64,000 bases of DNA from Epiperipatus broadwayi. Lineage: Eukaryota > Onychophora > Udeonychophora > Euonychophora > Peripatidae. The notes beneath the pieces were generated by a model, which had not been told where the DNA came from, made no database searches, and saw only the letters and a program-made list of their open reading frames with translations. The DNA is taken from the NCBI GenBank assembly GCA_028023455.1, contig JAQFVV010006452.1, forward strand, positions 858,501 through 922,500, given 5' to 3'. Of the stretch, positions 36,377-47,154 are shown piece by piece. The position numbers and the translations under genes are program-made. Position 1 is the stretch's first letter. Each line of letters begins with the position of its first letter.

Positions 36377-36805
36377 AGTATATACATTATATTTGTATTC
36401 AAAAAAACAATATTATAACTTTTGTAATTTATCAAAATGTTCAAATTATGCCAAAGCATTACTATATTTATATATTTGTATATACTTAGATACAAAAAAT
36501 ATATATTGGATCAGAATTTCTGTGCAGCTAATTAAAGGATAAATATACAAATTCCCAATAGCAATCTCATTGCCACAATTAGTGAAGAGGAAATAATTAA
36601 TAGAAAAAAACATTCGTGCTAAACCAGGCTCTAACATTTTTTTAACCCAATAAACATCACATGACCACCACCTCTTATGCTTATGTATGACTGTTGTTAA
36701 AACAGGCAAAACTCACTATACATATTGCCACACACATCAAGCTAGAGTAATCAATGGATGCCAGAAGGCTTGTGCATAAAATCCCCATCTAGTGCCTACT
36801 CATTT

Positions 36806-36852
36806 AATATCCCCAGACTAGTTTCTCGCTTGTGGCCTTCATCAGTGGGGTG
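36806..36852 (-). ncRNA. Hammerhead ribozyme, family A, minus-strand copy
   Basis: Minus strand: stem I CCCCA/UGGGG (five perfect pairs), CUGAUGA, A, GGC-cacaa-GCG, A, GAAAC, UAGUC. Stem III is AC/GU with a two-base loop, giving a GUC cleavage site. Stem II has one weak pair. An unpaired A flanks stem II on each side, unlike the consensus G-C closing pair. Confidence 0.72.
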
Positions 36853-36864
36853 CAGTGCTCTCAG

Positions 36865-36923
36865 ATCCAAGGCTCCTCACTGATGAAGACTACAAGCCAG
36901 AAACTAGTCTGGGGATATTGGAT
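36865..36923 (+). ncRNA. Hammerhead ribozyme, family A, plus-strand copy
   Basis: Outer stem I AUCCAA/UUGGAU (six pairs), internal loop ggcu/aua, inner stem I CCUCA/UGGGG (one G-U), CUGAUGA, stem II region agacuacaagcca with one mismatch, GAAAC, UAGUC. The two-part stem I with internal loop is what a fast type I hammerhead needs for loop contacts with stem II. Confidence 0.75.
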
Positions 36924-37034
36924 AGGCGCTACATGGGGATTTCATGCACAAGCCTTCTGGTATTCATTGATTACTCTAGCTTGCTGTGTGTGACAATACA
37001 TATGGTGAGTTTTGCCTATATTTTTTTTAAAATA

Positions 37035-38883
37035 GTTTTGATAATGTAAATTCAATTACTTCAAAATATCTGCTTTTTGGGTCAATAGTTTTTTAGTCTA
37101 CTGAAAGAATAAAGACCTTTCCAATATCTTTCCAGAAAAAAAAAAAAACAGTAATGGAGAAGATTACTTTAATAGATTACATAACTTATAGTACTGTGTT
37201 TTTCCTGTTGTTTTCTGTCTTTTACTTATATCTAAACTGATTAGTAATTATTGGAAGACGGATTATTAATTATTAGGTATGTCTGGTGTCAAAAATTATT
37301 TCAAAATTCATTTAATTTAGATGATTATGCTAAGTACCATACTGTGATGTATCCATAGCATTTACTATATTTATGTCACAAAAATATGTCTTGATAAATT
37401 TCACATTTAGAGCTATTATGTTTGGGACAGTCATAATTAATAAGATTTTTTTGTTATTATTACTAAATAAATTAAATACTAGATTAGGAAAGGATACTTA
37501 TTATATAATTAAAATAAAAGATTATTGGGACATTTTGGCAAAATATTAATTTTATTAAACATTTAAGATTAGCATTAATTCATTTATAGTGCACTCTCCA
37601 TTATTTTAATTTTTATAAATCACATTATATATATATAACGAAATAATGAACAACATTTCTACTGTATATGTAATATATATTCAAAAAAAAATAAACAAAC
37701 TAAAAAGAAAATCATAATTAATTTATTCTGAAAAAAGCAAAGAAAGTAGGAAAACAAATCCCGACTATTATCTATCATAACAACTCTTGGATAAAAATTT
37801 ACATAAAATAAAATTTAAATTACAAAGTAATGGACAAAAAGAATATTTTTAATTTCTTAATTATAGCAAAAGATTTTTCTTTCCAGATGTTTCTCTTCAC
37901 AAAGTGTTAGAATATATCAATCTAAAGAGCAAACCAATCAAGCCCTTCAGTTTATTTCCTACAGATGTGTTTTTATTTTATTTTTTAATTTAAATAAAAA
38001 AGATGACGGCAAATTAAATTCCTATCTAAATAAACAAAAAATAGTATTGTATTTGCATAAAAATATTTAAAAATTGTTATAAAAAATCTACACATTTCAT
38101 TATTTGGTAATATGAATTTTGTATGTGTGTGTATATTTATAGTTATAATCGCATTAGATTTTTTTTAAAAAAATTATGCACGTTAATTTCGCTCATGTTT
38201 TTAGCTTCTATTGGTTATTATGGGGTAACATTGCTTACTTGTGGAGAGGTTTCTGAAATATTATTATCACGGTTAAATTATAAATTATAATAAAAAAATA
38301 AATTTACGACAACAGTAATTTTTTCTCCAAAGGTCAAAGAACCTATGCTATTTAATACGGTGCCAATAGATTCTGGTTTGAATTCGTCGCAATAAAAGTA
38401 AATTTAAATAAAAAAAGATAGTTAATTGAATAAAATTGTTGTGACAAACCTGCTACTCAAATATCATTACGCGATCTCCTGAGCAATTGACGTGATTATA
38501 TATATATAACTCGCCAAATCTTTTAGCTCTCCAACACACGTCTCCCAAGTTTGCCATAAATGTTGAACTATCACTAAGAGTAAAATTTCCCAGAGTCTAA
38601 TCTCTCTCTTATACATGAATTTCATAAAAGACGTTTAGATTCACCCGGATGTGTTAAAATTTGAAAAAGACAAATATACCCACAGAAATGATAGACTTTT
38701 TTATATGTTTTAATTATAATAAATTTGATTTTGGAGCACGCTTGAAGGTTTAGCTATCAGTTGCATATATATATGGTAGACAAACTATCAATGCTTTAAT
38801 ATTCATTCTTCATATAAATAAAAGTTTCTCATGAAATGTGAGACCAATTAGAAAATTTGGTCTGAGAAATTTTACACTGAGTG
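37035..38883. other. AT-rich spacer, no gene seen
   Basis: Nothing recognised. 38100-38700 is slightly richer in CpG but has no promoter or coding pattern I can name. Confidence 0.45.
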
Positions 38884-38895
38884 ATAGTTTAAGAT

Positions 38896-39006
38896 CCCCC
38901 CCCCCATATGTCATAGCATCGGCCGGGACGCGAACCCACAACTGTCTGCAACCAACTACTTACTTGCAAGGCGGTTGTCATGACCTCTCGGCCAACAACG
39001 CTTGAC
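38896..39006 (-). mobile_element. tRNA-derived SINE with G tail
   Basis: Minus strand: head gcgttgttggccgagagg, long-arm subfamily, tRNA-like end ccggccgatgctatgacat. The tail is a run of G (C10 on the plus strand, 38896-38905) rather than A. Perfect 12-bp TSD atagtttaagat at 38884-38895 and 39007-39018 proves the tail belongs to the insertion. Confidence 0.9.
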
Positions 39007-39018
39007 ATAGTTTAAGAT

Positions 39019-39447
39019 TTGTAGTATCTTTTAGAAGAATGCCTTACAAATCAGAGATTTAATTAGTTGTAAATATTTATCAAGTGTATTAGCCAATTTT
39101 ATTATATAAATATTTTTTTACAATATTCTTTGACTGTCCTATTGGCTGTTTTAATGTGGAAATAGATTATCTCACCCATTATAAAATATGACTATTGAAG
39201 GACTAATGAGTTAAATAATATATCATATTACTGACTGAATGCTAAACATTAAAAAATTTTTAAATTGAATTAATTTGCAATTAAGACATATACTTTACTA
39301 TTATTTTTGGATATCACATGACATTTCTCACAAATGCACGTATAGAAAAACGGACTGGAATAGGAAATATTACAGTGGCTAATAGGCCATGGTTTATAAT
39401 AAGCTTTGAATGAATTTATCAGTGACACTAGTGTATATAGATATTAT
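39019..39447. other. Spacer, no gene seen
   Basis: AT-rich, nothing recognised. Confidence 0.5.
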
Positions 39448-40420
39448 TAAATAGAGTGATTTGAACTTAGAATTGTTAGTCTAATTTCAGCCTTCACTCC
39501 ATCTCAAACAACTGATACACATGACCACACACATGTGAAAAAAAGTAAATGATCCCCATTACATGTATTTTATGCAGACCAGTACTCATCAGTTGGTCCA
39601 GATCATAATCTTCCACACATATATACAATCAGTGCTTGGATTATATTAAGATAGCATTCCTTCAAATTTTAATGGAGAGGCTTCAATCTTTCCACCCTTC
39701 CAACAATTCATCTCTCCATTGTGTTAATGATGGAATGCTCAAAGCCCTTGGTGGATTTGATACCATAGTCATAATCATGTAGGCATTATGTCACCCCTCA
39801 TATTATTGGACCATTATGTATCCATTTATATTAATAGGAGGGGCATGGTTTGGGCTTATACAATGATGTAACTTATTTCCAAGACAGTATGTAATTCAAC
39901 TATTCATTCAGCATATTGAATATTTACTACAGTAAAATGAGAGATTTGAACTTAGGATTTTCTGTCTACATTCATCCTCTATTCATCTCGAACAACTGAT
40001 ACACATAATAACACACATGTGAAAAAGATAAATCTCCAACATACAAATTTTATGTAGATTCAGCCCTTTACACTTTTGCCAGATCATAATCTCTCACAGA
40101 TATATACAATCAGTGTTTGGCTTATATTAAGATAGCAATTCCTTAAACTTTAATGAACAGGCTTCAATCTTCTCACCCCTTCAACTATTCAACTGTCCAT
40201 TTTATTGAAAAAGCAAAGATGGTTGTATATATGTGTGGAGATTATGATCTGGTCCAATTGATGAGTGCTGGTTCTTCATGAAATATGTATACTGAGAATC
40301 ATTTATCTTTTTCACAAGTGTGTGGTCATGTGTATTGATTGTTTGAAATGGAGTAAAGGATAAATATAGATTGGAAATCCTAAGTTCAAATTCCTCTATT
40401 TACTATAGTAAACATTCAGT
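39448..40420. mobile_element. Family C element, two tandem units plus one inverted unit
   Basis: Two minus-sense units begin with gatttgaactta at 39458 and 39943, 485 bp apart. A plus-sense unit occupies about 40206-40420. Ribozyme regions are worn: 39590s keeps CUGAUGA but has AAAA, and about 40245-40310 has GAAA but UUGAUGA. The layout matches the family D element. Confidence 0.85.
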
Positions 40421-40555
40421 ATATTGAATGAATAAATTAATTACATATTGACTTGGAAATAGGATGCATTTTGATCATAAGAAATTCAAAAAAAAATAAG
40501 CTACTTTCAAAATTTTTTAAGGCAAAAATTGAAATAATTTTATGTTTAAAATTTA

Positions 40556-40726
40556 AAACAAGCAAAAACTCACTATACGTATTGCCACACACAGCAAGCT
40601 AGAGTAATCAATGGATATCAGAAGGCTTGATTACTCTAGCTTGCTGTGTGTGGCAATACATGTAGTGAGTTTTGCCTGTTTAAAAACAGTTATACACAAG
40701 CATAAGAAGTGGTGATCATGTGATGT
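40556..40726. mobile_element. Family A short hairpin element, 15-bp TSD
   Basis: A 171-bp insertion flanked by a perfect 15-bp TSD tatgtttaaaattta (40541-40555, 40727-40741). Consists of the outer family A arms back to back (gcaaaaactcactata...agtgagttttgcctg) and the end ggtgatcatgtgatgt. The ribozyme part is absent, which shows the family can insert as an internally deleted form. Confidence 0.9.
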
Positions 40727-41094
40727 TATGTTTAAAATTTATGTAAATATTAAAAGGTATATAAATGTTGTAGAATGTGCTCATAAGATCTTGCAGTTTA
40801 AAGTTTAAATATACAAACTTGCATTCAAATCAAGCAACATCTCTTAAATTTATTTTAGTTTAGATGGATCACACTTTGAATATCTTTGATCTAGATTTAA
40901 AAACGGATAGAAAGACATTTGGAGATAGATTCACCAAATACATCAGAATAGATAGTTATTATAGTATAAAATAAATTTTATGATAAAAAATGAATATAGA
41001 ATGAAAAATTATAAATACAAAATTGAGTATGTAATTATTTATATTTATTTAATTATTTATTTAAAGGATAGAATTTGTAGTAAATTTGTAAATA

Positions 41095-41429
41095 CACACA
41101 GGTCAGAGTAATCAATGGATAAAGAAAGCTTTGTGCATAAAATCTCTACCTAGTGCCTACTCATCCAATATCTCCAGACTAGTTTTTAGCTTGTGGCTTT
41201 CATCTGAGGAGCCTTGAATCTAATGCAACCTTCCAGCAACTACCTTTTACTTTTTTAGATAATTATAAAACTTTGAGTCCAAAATGAAAACACAATAATG
41301 TTTTCAAGTTAAGCCCATTATCTTGTATAGTCATATAAATCTGATCTCAGTTCAGCATCTATACATTTTGGCATCTTTGGTTTTTTAATAACCACAGTCC
41401 CCAATCATGTGATGTTTGGTGGTTTAAAA
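41095..41429 (-). mobile_element. Family A element, single unit, probable 9-bp TSD
   Basis: A 335-bp non-palindromic copy starting acacaggtcagagtaatcaa and ending catgtgatgtttggtgg. TSD ttgtaaata at 41086-41094 and 41430-41438. The minus-strand ribozyme near 41172-41218 reads CAGAUGA and AAAAAC, so it is inactive. It also contains ctgatctcagttcagcat, shared with family B. Confidence 0.8.
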
Positions 41430-41441
41430 TTGTAAATATAT

Positions 41442-43463
41442 TTTAACGGTCACTGCAATGGGCCTTAACGTATCTGCACTACAAGGGCGCCATCTAGGCA
41501 TTTGAACCTAGAAAAATTTATATAGTAGGCAGATATGTAAGTTAAGATTCAAAAAAAAAACTTTTATATATATTATTCTGACCATTTGCCCAATGTCACT
41601 AGTTCATAGAGTAGCAGAGATTTTAAACATTTCTATAAGTTTTAATAGATTTAGATTCTCAAAATATATTAATATATAAAACAATAAAATAAAAGAAGCC
41701 ACTGCCAGTAATTAACACATAAATAGATTTTATTAACACACATTTAAAATTGAGGAATAAATTTATTTTTAGATTTTAACATTAATTTTTTTAAATTTAA
41801 GTTACTATTTTAAATAGACCGCACAGATGGATATTTAAATTATATTTTACTTTAGCATGTCGAGTATAGATAGGCTACATAGATTTTTTTTTCCACTTAA
41901 AAACTTATCAAAGCATTCATTCAATCTCAGACTAAAAGTTCATAGCCAACTCAATGTCAGCTTCCAGATATATAGTCACAACCACTGTAATATGAAGATG
42001 CTAGCATAAAACCATGCTGACAGGAATGTGCATCTGACAGGGTCATATTATTTGAAGGAAATGATCCATGTCCAGAACAGGAAAGTGCATCTGTCTGACG
42101 AAGGAATCATGTATATAATTTTTTTAAAGAGTGCTATGTATGGGGAAGAGCGGTCTTTCTGCCGACTTATAAATCCCTGTCCATAGAGCTAGAAGGGGTT
42201 AATGGCGCAGGAAATACATCTGCGACCATTACAACGATATGACTGCCTCTTTGGGGTCATGCATTCAGTTGGGGCACATTGCCCTGTATGCTAAATATGC
42301 TTCACATTACATTAATATAAACACCTATATATCCCTCCACAAGCATTGCCCTAACTAAGAAACAAATAGCCTGAAATTAAAATCCCTTAAACTAAACATA
42401 AACGAATTTAGACAATTATTAATTTTTATCCATGCAGCTATCTACATCCAACTTAAATTAAAACACATTTTAATTAAAACATAACAGATAGAAATAAATA
42501 ACCTAGTTAAATACAAACATAAATGATTAAATTTAAAAAAATGGAAATGATTGAAATAGCAAACATATATAAAAACAAATATTTATAATCGATTTAGAGT
42601 TCTATTCTTGGTCAGATAAGAGTACATTCATTTATATTACTCTTTTTTTTTTTTGGATTGATTATTTATTGACGTTATACCGTAATTATTTAAAAGAAAG
42701 TTCAATTGGTAAAAGTTTATACTTTACGGATTCTGCAGATTTTGAGGTCCATCTTCGTGATCACTTATGTAGATTGTTTGTTCTTCCTTTTTAAAAATGA
42801 AGCCGCTACTTGCCATTCCTTTTTTGTCCCTAACTGTCATAGGGAGGTCTCAGCTGGTTGTCCAGAAATTTAAATCTATTGCAGACTTCCACATCGTGAA
42901 AATTGACAATATAGCTAGTTATAACGACATATTCATAGTCAGCTCTCAGATAACAATTATAATAATCCTTTGGCTTTTATATTCTTCTTAGCCTCTTATC
43001 ATCAAATCTTGGGATTCAACCAGCAAGATGTCACTAATCCTTTCATGTTTCAGTTATGGTCCATGCTGTCATTTTCGTGCTTGCATTGGTCATTTAATTT
43101 CTTTGTATTCTCTTACCATTTAATTTATTTTAAGTGCCTCAAGGGCCAGTTTGCTTTCGAACAATCATTTAATTAATAAAGCAATCATTTCCATTTTCTA
43201 AGGTTATAAAAATCAACATTATTTCTATTTTTACAATATCAATCTTTATATTCTTACTTTTTTTTTTCAAAAAAACAAATACTTTCAAATACTTTTTCTT
43301 AAAATAGTTTAAGTTTTCCATCTGCGCGACAATATATATATATATATTAAGCAACTTTTAATTTTCAGTTTTTAAGTTTTTTTCTTTTTAATAAATCAAT
43401 TTTTATTTACGATCTTTTTATTTTCACTTAAAATAATGTAATGGAATATTATATTCCGTTACA
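41442..43463. mobile_element. Solo-LTR-like element, copy 2 (2.02 kb)
   Basis: Same element as 24743-26686, with shared blocks such as agtgtgcatctgacag-type sequence, gccgacttat, ggggtcatgcattca and aataaatcaatttttattta. Ends tttaacgg and ccgttaca, ATAT on both sides (41438-41441, 43464-43467), and the same terminal hairpin (about 43437-43463). The copies have diverged by many substitutions and small indels. No coding domain. Confidence 0.65.
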
Positions 43464-43467
43464 ATAT

Positions 43468-44187
43468 ATACACCCAGAATAAAAATCATTAGAAAATAAA
43501 CCAAGAGAGTCAATTGTTTAAGTACATTTAAGATTATTTTGACATATATCAAAGTTTTAAATTTATAAATAAATATTTATGTATGTTTAGAGAGAATTAA
43601 TAAAAAAAAATGGTTGTGGAAATTATAGAATCATTGAGGGTAGATAATATAGACCATCTTAATCTTTTAATACATGGTAGCTACTTTTTTTAATAGAGCT
43701 GAAAGAAAAAATACAAACACATCAAAATATAAAAAAATATAATAATGAGATATTTTATCTCGGATATTAGTAATTTTTCAAAATTGAAATTAGAATAAAA
43801 ACAGTTTATCATAAATATTGACCAAGGCTTTCATTTGGTAAAAAAATTGATTTTATGACATTAATATCTATAACTAATTATTTCTTGTGATTTATTTATA
43901 ATAATCATAAAGAAATTACCCTGACACATGTGCAGTATAAATTTATAAAGTTGAGAAATACTCTCTCTCTAAACACAAAATAGTCTTTGAAAATGTAAAA
44001 ATGAATCCACCTTATCTTTTTTACAAAAACGTATATATACAGTCTAATCTTAAACATTTAGAAATGAGAGCACAAAGGTCTTAATCAATCACTTTTAATT
44101 CCTTTTACTATATATTAATAAATGACATTTATAAAATTTGTATGATTTACTACATGTCAGTATTACATTAATATTATATATATATAT
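43468..44187. other. AT-rich spacer, no gene seen
   Basis: Nothing recognised. Confidence 0.5.
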
Positions 44188-44342
44188 ATGAAAAATAAAT
44201 ACAAGTTAGTCACGTAACCTGCTATCACTTGTTATTTATGATCAATAGATGGCGTCTTTACCAAAACCGCCGAAACAAGTGTAAAATATTTTTACATAAA
44301 CGCAAAAGGAGTCAGAATTAACTACCTCTTTCATTTTGCTCA

Positions 44343-44390
44343 CCTCCAGATCAGCTGATTTCTAGCTGGTTTGCTTTCGTCAGTGGAAGG
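44343..44390 (-). ncRNA. Hammerhead ribozyme, family B, unit 1
   Basis: Minus strand: stem I CCUUCCA/UGGAGG (one G-U) plus outer GCUC/GAGC, core CUGACGA, stem II AGC-aaacca-GCU with an A on each side, GAAA, stem III AUCAG/CUGAU (five pairs, no loop), cleavage after AUC. Every invariant core base is present. Confidence 0.78.
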
Positions 44391-44759
44391 ATAGAGCTAT
44401 AGAAACTAGGTCTAAAGACTGACTCTCAGCGTTTTGCAAAACGTTTATATCCAGTTTGCAAGCGTGAATTTTTCAGACTGGTAAAGTCTTCAAACTCAGC
44501 CTAGCAAGCTAGATATCTATATGGGTCTGATCTCAGTTCAGTTTCACCACATAGTCAAAGTCTCTGCAATATATATCATTGCAGAAAACTTTAAAGGTAC
44601 ATTTATGAAAAATAAATACAAGTTAGTCACGTAACCTGCTATCACTTGTTATTTATGATCAATAGATGGCGTCTTTACCAAAACCCCCGAAACAAGTGTA
44701 AAATATTTTTTACATAAACGCAAAAAGAGTCAGAATTAACTACCTCTTTCATTTGCCCA

Positions 44760-44807
44760 CCTCCAGATCAGCTGATTTCTAGCTGGTTTGCTTTCGTCAG
44801 TGGAAGG
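44760..44807 (-). ncRNA. Hammerhead ribozyme, family B, unit 2
   Basis: Same as unit 1 in core, stem II and stem III. The outer stem I strand changes from GAGC to GGGC, still pairing with GCUC through a G-U pair. Two intact copies in tandem would release a unit-length RNA of about 417 nt. Confidence 0.78.
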
Positions 44808-45172
44808 ATAGAGCTGTAGAAACTAGGTCTAAAGACTGACTCTCAAGCGTTTATGCAAAACGTTTATATCAGTTTGCAAGCGTGAATTTTTCAGACTGGT
44901 AAAGTCTTCAAACTCAGCCTAGCAAGCTAGATATCTATATGGGTCTGATCTCAGTTCAGTTTCACCACATAGTCAAAGTCTCTGCAATATATATCATTGC
45001 AAGAAAACTTTAAAGGTACATTTATGAAAAATAAATACAAGTTAGTCACGTAACCTGCTATCACTTGTTATTTATGATCAATAGATGGCGTCTTTACCAA
45101 AACCGCCGAAACAAGTGTAAAATATTTTTACATAAACGCAAAAGGAGTCAGAATTAACTACCTCTTTCATAT

Positions 45173-46735
45173 ATATATATATATAACTAATTATTTATTT
45201 TTCTAGCACCATGTTTTATTTGTAAGTATCATAAGGGAATCATCCCAACTCATGCATTGTATGCATTTATAAAGGTGAGAAAAACTTTCACTCTAAACAC
45301 AAGATAGACTCTTTAAAAAAATATGAATAAATTCATCATATCTTTTTTACCTAAATTTATATATATAGGCCAATGTTAAGTGTTTAAAAATGAGAGAATT
45401 TCTCATCTTTATAAATTCAAACAGTGCATGTATTAAGATGATTTTCTTATTACTATTACAAATAAACATGGTACTAGATAAATAAATAGTTATATATATA
45501 TATATAATATTGCATCCAATAGTAAAATGTAGTAAATTGTAAAAATTTTGCAGACATCATTTATTAATATATAGTGAATGGAAATAAAATTGATTAAGAC
45601 CTTCATACTCTTATTTCTAAATGCTTAAGATTAATGTTTATATATATATATATATAAGTTTAGGCAAAAAAGATAACATAAATTCATTCTTATCTTTTCA
45701 AAGACTCTATCTTGTATTTAGAGATATTAATTCTCAGCTTTATAAATTTATATAACACATGTGTCAGGAAAATTTCTTTATTACATTAATATCTGATAAT
45801 GCTTTATTTTATTTTATGTGTAATATTTGTGGCAATACTATTAAAGAGGAAGAATCTGTTAAATAATATTCCCAAGATTGATAGAATGGGGCATAGCAGG
45901 AGTTAATCAATGGATTGTTGAAATGTGATCATTTTGATAACAAATAATTATAGTATTAAAAATTTTGAAATTGATACAATATATTTCAGTAAACTATAGG
46001 AGTATTGTTCAGGGGTTCACAAGCAGTTGGAGCAAGAACAAAAGTGGGTTGCAATCCATAACCTTGAATTCCTGAGTCTATAACTTGCCGACTGCACAAA
46101 CTGTGCAGGTCAAAAATAATCAAAAAACGTAAAGCTCAAATATATTATTATGAATAATGAATTTGGGTTTTTTATTTATATTATAAAAATCAGATTAATA
46201 ACTACATGATCTGAAACTAAGTCAGGTGTAATAAACAACTTAGTTTTGTCAATCAGAATACCAAATATTTTAAATAATTGTTAGAAAAAATGAGAAATAA
46301 CATCATACTTACATATAAACGTAAGATAAATAATGGAGATAACACTTCTAGTTATATAACATTTTCCCACCAATAATGAAGCTGAATCATTTATCTCTAG
46401 CTAATAATAGTTACATCTTCATTTATTGACCAATCACAGGATAGTGGTTGCAGCAAGAGAGTTTCTATTAACTCAATGAAAACTCTCTGGTTTCTCTTTG
46501 AGATTATAAAGAATCTAATAATAATAAATTCCTAATATCCATTCTAATATTATTGTCATTGCAGCTGTTGTTATTAAGTAGTTATTCTTATAGTAAATAA
46601 ATGTGGAAGGATTACTTGTCAATCAACCAGTGTGAAGAATTTAGTTGCTTTTATCTCTGAAACCAAAAAACACCATAACCCACCATCTTAGCTTCCAAAC
46701 ATATCATAACTGACATATCAGTTAAGTGTGGATGC
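45173..46735. other. AT-rich spacer, no gene seen
   Basis: Several short (TA)n tracts. Segments near 45300-45420 and 45590-45780 resemble 43960-44110 in either orientation, suggesting an old uncharacterised repeat. Confidence 0.4.
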
Positions 46736-46739
46736 AAAG

Positions 46740-46892
46740 GATTTTAAAAAGGCATAGAAAAAGATGACATATGAGATAAATGGAAATGGAAGTTTATTAG
46801 AGTAATGTGGAAACGATAAGATACAGATTAAAGAAATAGCATTAAGCTTGGAAAGAACTTCATTTTGTAGTAGATTGATAATAATTGAATTT
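46740..46892 (+). pseudogene. RTE-type LINE 3' tail fragment
   Basis: Matches 24250-24365: a rearranged gatgacatatgagataaatg, then gtaatgtggaaacgataaga, taagcttggaaagaacttca and gtagtagattgataat. Heavily mutated. Confidence 0.75.
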
Positions 46893-47154
46893 TATCTTGG
46901 TGAACTGTAGTAATCATTCAAATTGTGATAAAGTCTTGCTATATACTTGATTTATCTATTACGGAATTTTAAAATATTTATATTATTTAAATGTTATGTA
47001 CATTTCGGAAGAAAAGGTAGACTTTAATATAACTTCAACTGTAATTTTAATTTTAGAATATGCTTTCGACAAGGATATATCATATTCATAGCAATCTGAG
47101 TTTATTTAGTGTGCGCAACATTTATTTCTCTCTAATGTTACTTTAATATTTAAT

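Larger units (their letters stand above)
36643..37022. mobile_element. Family A palindromic element with two opposed hammerheads
   Basis: Left arm 36643-36852 and right arm about 36865-37022 are inverted family A copies, both carrying tggatgccagaaggcttgtg or its complement. Flanks catttttttaa and tattttttttaa suggest a TSD of about 11 bp but are low complexity. Both ribozymes keep CUGAUGA, GAAAC and GUC. The 64-codon frame at 36855-37049 follows the palindrome and is fortuitous. Confidence 0.88.
44188..45172 (-). mobile_element. Family B retrozyme-like tandem array (417-419 bp unit, 2.4 copies)
   Basis: Unit starts (atgaaaaataaatacaagtt) at 44188, 44605 and 45024, spaced 417 and 419 bp. Copies are nearly identical. 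The third stops after about 149 bp. The two full units each carry a hammerhead on the minus strand. The array lies in (TA)n on both sides, which hides any TSD. Direct head-to-tail repeats of a 0.4-kb non-coding unit with a type I hammerhead are the expected genomic form of a retrozyme copied from a circular or multimeric RNA. Confidence 0.9.

Noticed and set aside
44188-45172. Satellite DNA
   Set aside because: Only 2.4 copies, with a truncated last unit and a hammerhead in each full unit. A retroelement insertion in (TA)n fits better, although satellite origin is not fully excluded.
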